From positions 39,703,105 through 39,767,104 of the forward strand of contig NW_004624732.1 in the NCBI RefSeq assembly GCF_000247695.1: 64,000 nucleotides of DNA, given 5' to 3'. The notes beneath the pieces are model-generated. The model had not been told where the DNA came from, did no database searches, and worked only from the letters and a program-made list of their open reading frames with translations. The translations under genes were made by a program, and so were the position numbers. The stretch is from Heterocephalus glaber (taxonomy: Eukaryota; Chordata; Mammalia; Rodentia; Bathyergidae). Below are positions 60,506-64,000 of this stretch, one piece after another (positions within the stretch are counted from its first letter, which is position 1; each line of letters begins with the position of its first letter).

Positions 60506-61800
60506 GGTCCTGACATTGAAATATAGTGATATGAGGAGAAGGAGGGAAGTGCATCCTGGGACCCAGGAAGGATCAGAAATGAGAATTGAAGTCCATGGGG
60601 AGAGCCAAGAGAGAGACTTCAATGAAAAAGAGGGAGGTGGCAGGTGGCACTTTGTCCCAGAATCCAGACTCACAGCATGGGAAGGGCAGCTTAAACCTGC
60701 AAACACATGGTGACTACTGGTGACCCCAGAGGCCTTCACAGAGAAAGATACCACTGAAACAGAGCAGTAGACCCAGCAGACTGCAGTGGCTGATGAATAA
60801 ATCAGACATCACCGAGGAGAAGGCAGTTGGCTGGTAGCCATCTTGGAGAGGAAGGCCACAGAGTTCGGAACTCAGAACAGCTACAGGCAGATTCCATCTA
60901 GTGGTTCCTAGTGTTGTGGTGAGGATGTGGAGTTCAGGTCGGTAGGAGGTCAGGGAGCAGAGTTCAAACAGGAAGGAGGCACAGGGACTATGGCAGACTC
61001 AACAAATGAGTCCCAGCCTCACAGCCGAAACCAGCATGAATTTCAGTGTAACTAAAGGTCCAGGCTTGCTGGGATTCTCTACTACTCCAAGATAAATCAG
61101 TGGTGGCTTGCTGGGATTAAACAACTTGGATTTGAGCTCTGTTTCTAGTTTATTTTTTTGTGGCTGTTCTTTTCTGGTTTTTGTTTTTATGTCTTCCTCC
61201 TCTCTTTCCCTCCTGTTTTCTTCACTCGTTTCCTAAAGTTTGTACAATCTTCCTTTGTCCTCTAGTCTTGCTTCTAAACTCATCTCCTCTTTTTCTGTTT
61301 TGCCCTCCTAACTTCTTCTAAATCTTCTCCCGTTGGGGTGAAATTCCCATAGTGAGGGTTTATTTATTGGATACAATTTTCTGGTTAATTCTAGATTTTG
61401 TTATATAACCACAAATCTAGTTCAGGTGGTTAAAGGTGGCAAATTAATAGTTACTACAGTTTGTCATGTTCTAGGCTGTGTTTGATGACATTATTGCTCA
61501 TTGCACTACTTTAGCCAAAGTGACATAATTGTACTGATCAGTTGTTCTTCCCAGTATACCAAGACTAAGATTCCCTAAGGGTCTGAAAAAATGCTATAGG
61601 CCAGTGCCAAAGAACCAGGTGCAAGGCCAAGTAGGCCAATTTATCCCCAACTTATCCACAATAAATTGAACAGGTAGGATTTTGCAACACACTCAAAGCC
61701 CAAAAGCCAGCTATACCTGGAAGACATCTCTGAGAAACAGTCATTTTCTAAGGGTTCTGAAAACCTTCAGGGATTCATGCATTTTGTCTAACTACCAAAT
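60506..61800 (+). mobile_element. L1 5' UTR and start of ORF1, 3'-truncated
   Basis: The last 450 bases match the 5' UTR and ORF1 start of the full-length copy ('gttaaaggtggcaaattaat', 'tcagttgttcttcccagtat', 'ctggaagacatctctgagaa', 'aagggttctgaaaacc'). A pyrimidine-rich tract at 61150-61330 matches the one at 26395-26760. The first part differs more. Loss of everything after early ORF1 cannot come from ordinary 5' truncation, so a deletion or rearrangement is implied. Confidence 0.8.
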
Positions 61801-62254
61801 TACCACTTACAAGAATCATGCCATTCTGCATTATCTCAGCTGTCACACTGTACGCTTTAATTTTAGCTTTAATATCATATTTTTAATTTTAGCATTATTT
61901 AACCTATTATATACAAGTATTTTACATTTTAATAACTACAAGTAGACATTATAGTTTTAGAACTATATGTATCTGTCACTATTTAATCCTCATTATTATC
62001 TTATTGTTAAAACTGCATAATGCTAGAATTCAAAAGTACATCAAATCATGGAAACTACAAAGTTATAATAAAATAGTTAATATTGACAAAATTGTAGCTA
62101 AGGTTAGATAAATATTAGTAACTTAAACAGAAATTGTTGTATAATCCAAAATGTAATTTAACTAGCTCTCCTAATTTTACATTTCTACTAAGAAGTATAG
62201 AAATCATTTAGAGTAGCACAATAACATAAATACAGAATATTTTGGTTAAAAACA
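61801..62254. other. Unassigned AT-rich stretch
   Basis: No gene or repeat is recognised. Confidence 0.4.
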
Positions 62255-62800
62255 TAATGAGTCTTTTGTTCATGTACAGGAAGACTATTGATTTTTGTGT
62301 GTAGACCTTGTATCCAGCTACTCTACTAAATTTGGTTATTAAAATACTACTCGCCCATGAAGAATAACAATAGACATTACAAGAGTAACTAGAGACATTT
62401 ATAGCTAAATGGATGAACATTGAGGTCATCATTAACTGAAATAAATAGAACACACATGTGTAAATACCAAATTGTTTCTCTGGGGTGAGAAACTGAAAGT
62501 GTGAATGAGGATTAAAATGTATAATAGATAATGTGAAATAGGAGGAAAAGGTCCAAAGGGGAAGGGGAAGGGGATGTGGGGGGGAGGAAACAAGGGAAAG
62601 GGATAAATATGAGAAAAGGAAAAAATGGAGAGAAAGACTTTGTAAATAGGGAGAGGTGAAGAGATTGAAGGGAGGCCAGGGAAATGGGGAAAAAAATAAG
62701 AACCAAGAGAGATGATGTAAAGGTACAAATCCCCAGTGATGAATGTCATTATACTGTACACCTAAAATGTACCAAAGAACTTAATGAATAAAAAATAATC
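62255..62800 (+). mobile_element. L1 3' end with 5' inversion (twin-primed)
   Basis: The part 62255-62337 is antisense ORF2; on the minus strand it encodes [20 protein letters not shown], matching the [13 protein letters not shown] block of the full-length copy near 30585. At about 62338 the strand flips to the sense ORF2 end ('catttatagctaaatggatg') and the 3' UTR. About 1.1 kb of L1 between the two parts is missing. The 3' UTR holds a strong G-quadruplex motif at 62558-62584. Confidence 0.85.
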
Positions 62801-62815
62801 AAACTTGAAAATAAC

Positions 62816-63155
62816 TTACTGTTGTTCACATCATTGGGGAAAATAGCTGACAGCTGCAACTTTAAGGAGAAGTTTATTCTGGCTTGTGGTGTCACAGGGT
62901 TTATTCCATGGTCATCTGGCTCCAAGAAAGAAATGACAACATGGAAAAATCTGCCATTAGAAAGCTGCTCACACCATTGCAATCAGGAAACAAAAACAAT
63001 GTAAAAGCCAATGACAAGAATACTTCATTGGAGGGCCTGGGTTGAAATCCCATCTTCTCTAAACAGACTCTACCTCCTAACAGCACATTCAGCTATGAAA
63101 TCATCAATGAATTAATCCACCAAGGAGCATAGTGCTTCCATAATCCCAACATGAT
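62816..63155 (-). mobile_element. MaLR LTR fragment (MT/MST-like), minus strand
   Basis: The plus strand reads the antisense pattern 'aaggagaagtttattctggc', 'ttccatggtcatctggctcc', 'gaaagctgctcacaccattg', 'ctctacctcctaacagcaca', 'tgaaatcatcaatgaattaa' and 'tccaccaaggagcatagtgc'. The right side is cut by the L1 that starts at about 63160. Confidence 0.78.
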
Positions 63156-63159
63156 TCCA

Positions 63160-64000
63160 GAGTAGCTATCCTCTTTGCAGAAAAAGTGGATTTCAAAACA
63201 ACACTGATTAAGAGAGATGAAGAAGGACAACACATCCCTGTAAAGGGAACAATGTAATAGAAAGAGATGAAAATCATAAATATTTGTGCACCAAACACTA
63301 GTGCCCCCAACTATATAAAACAAATACTAATGGACATGAAAAATCATATAAACACTAATACAATAGTACTGGGAGATCTCAATACCCCACTGTCAAAAAT
63401 AGATAGATCAACTAGGCAATAAACAAGCAACGAAATACTAGAACACAGTCAAACTCTTGAACAAATGAACCTAACATATGTTTACAGAGTCTTCCACCCC
63501 ACAAAATCAACATACACATTCTTTTCAGCTGCACATGGGTCATTCTCCAAAATAGACCACATACTCGCTCATAGAACATATTTCAGTAAGAGCAAAGGAA
63601 TTGAAGTTATCCTCTGTATATTATCAGACCATAGTGAAAGGAAATTGGAGATTAATAGCAAAAGCAAGTGCAAAAATTTCATAAACACATGGAAATTGAA
63701 CAACACACTTCTGAATAACCAATGGCTCACAGAGGAAATTAAAGAAGAAATCAGATGGTTCCTTCAATTAAATAACAATGACAATACAACATATCAGAAT
63801 TTATGGGACACAAAGATAGCAGTCTTACAAGGGAAATTCATACCAGTGAATAATCATACTGGGAAAACAGAGCGAGCCCAACTAAACAACCTGATGCTGA
63901 AACTCAAGCTTCTAAAAAAAGAAGAGCAGGACAAACCCAAACCTCATACAAGGGAGGAAATTATAAAGATCAGGGCAGAAATCAATGCAATGGAGACTAA
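63160..64000 (+). mobile_element. L1 ORF2 endonuclease-region fragment, runs off the window
   Basis: It starts inside ORF2 at residues RVAILFAEKVDFK, the same region as 28628 of the full-length copy, and continues past the window end. Residues GDLNTPLSKIDRS and the SDHS motif near 63626-63637 are better kept than in the 28413 copy. At least three in-frame stops are present (two adjacent at about 63255-63260, one at about 63420). The 5' part of ORF2, with the catalytic Glu of QETHL, is missing, so no active endonuclease is encoded. Confidence 0.92.

Noticed and set aside
1..64000. CRISPR array, operon, prophage, tRNA or rRNA gene
   Set aside because: There are no regularly spaced repeats with unique spacers, no bacterial gene organisation, and the only tRNA-like sequences are ID SINE bodies with A tails and target duplications.

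Overview
The window is AT-rich mammalian nuclear DNA with no recognisable host protein-coding or RNA gene. It looks like intergenic or deep intronic sequence made of transposable elements of different ages. The repeat content points to a rodent: tRNA-derived ID SINEs, 7SL-derived B1 SINEs, one B1-dID composite SINE, and MaLR LTRs of the rodent MT/ORR1 type, together with L1 LINEs and older mammalian repeats (MIR, MLT1, L1M, one hAT remnant). The ID copies share an unusual interior (CCGCCGCCTGCCTTGCAAG) and the set includes B1-dID, which suggests a non-muroid rodent such as the beaver/kangaroo-rat or squirrel lineages. That placement is an inference.

Layout. 1-10.9 kb is mostly unassigned AT-rich sequence with an old L1M piece, one ID with clear target duplications, an MLT1 LTR and MIR relics. 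10.95-12.67 kb is a 5'-truncated, fairly young L1. 12.7-20.3 kb is mostly unassigned, with MIR relics, an L1 tail, a hAT relic, simple repeats and a hairpin. 20.3-23.9 kb is a dense pile of IDs and nested or inverted L1 pieces. 24.0-25.3 kb holds two MLT1-type LTRs in opposite orientation. 25.80-32.45 kb is a full-length but dead L1, with an ID in ORF1 and a 930-base assembly gap in ORF2. 33.9-37.9 kb carries old L1M, MIR and MLT1 relics. 39.83-42.20 kb is a complete LTR-internal-LTR MaLR on the minus strand with 5-bp target duplications. 42.5-46.3 kb has old L1s and a tiny inverted L1 insertion. 46.3-59.4 kb is largely unassigned, with a MIR, an MLT1 split by a B1, a tandem ID pair, a B1-dID and an MT-like solo LTR. 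59.4-64.0 kb is again dense L1 (minus-strand 3' end with a B1, plus-strand 5' UTR, a twin-primed 3' end, a MaLR fragment, and an ORF2 fragment that runs off the window).

No previously undescribed gene system is visible. The interest lies in retrotransposition structure: three L1 insertions with 5' inversions (one only about 55 bp long), nested insertions with readable target duplications, a complete MaLR whose two LTRs can date it, and an antisense frame that is open in several L1 3' UTR copies. All short open frames examined are either inside repeats, made by base composition, or cross the N gap.
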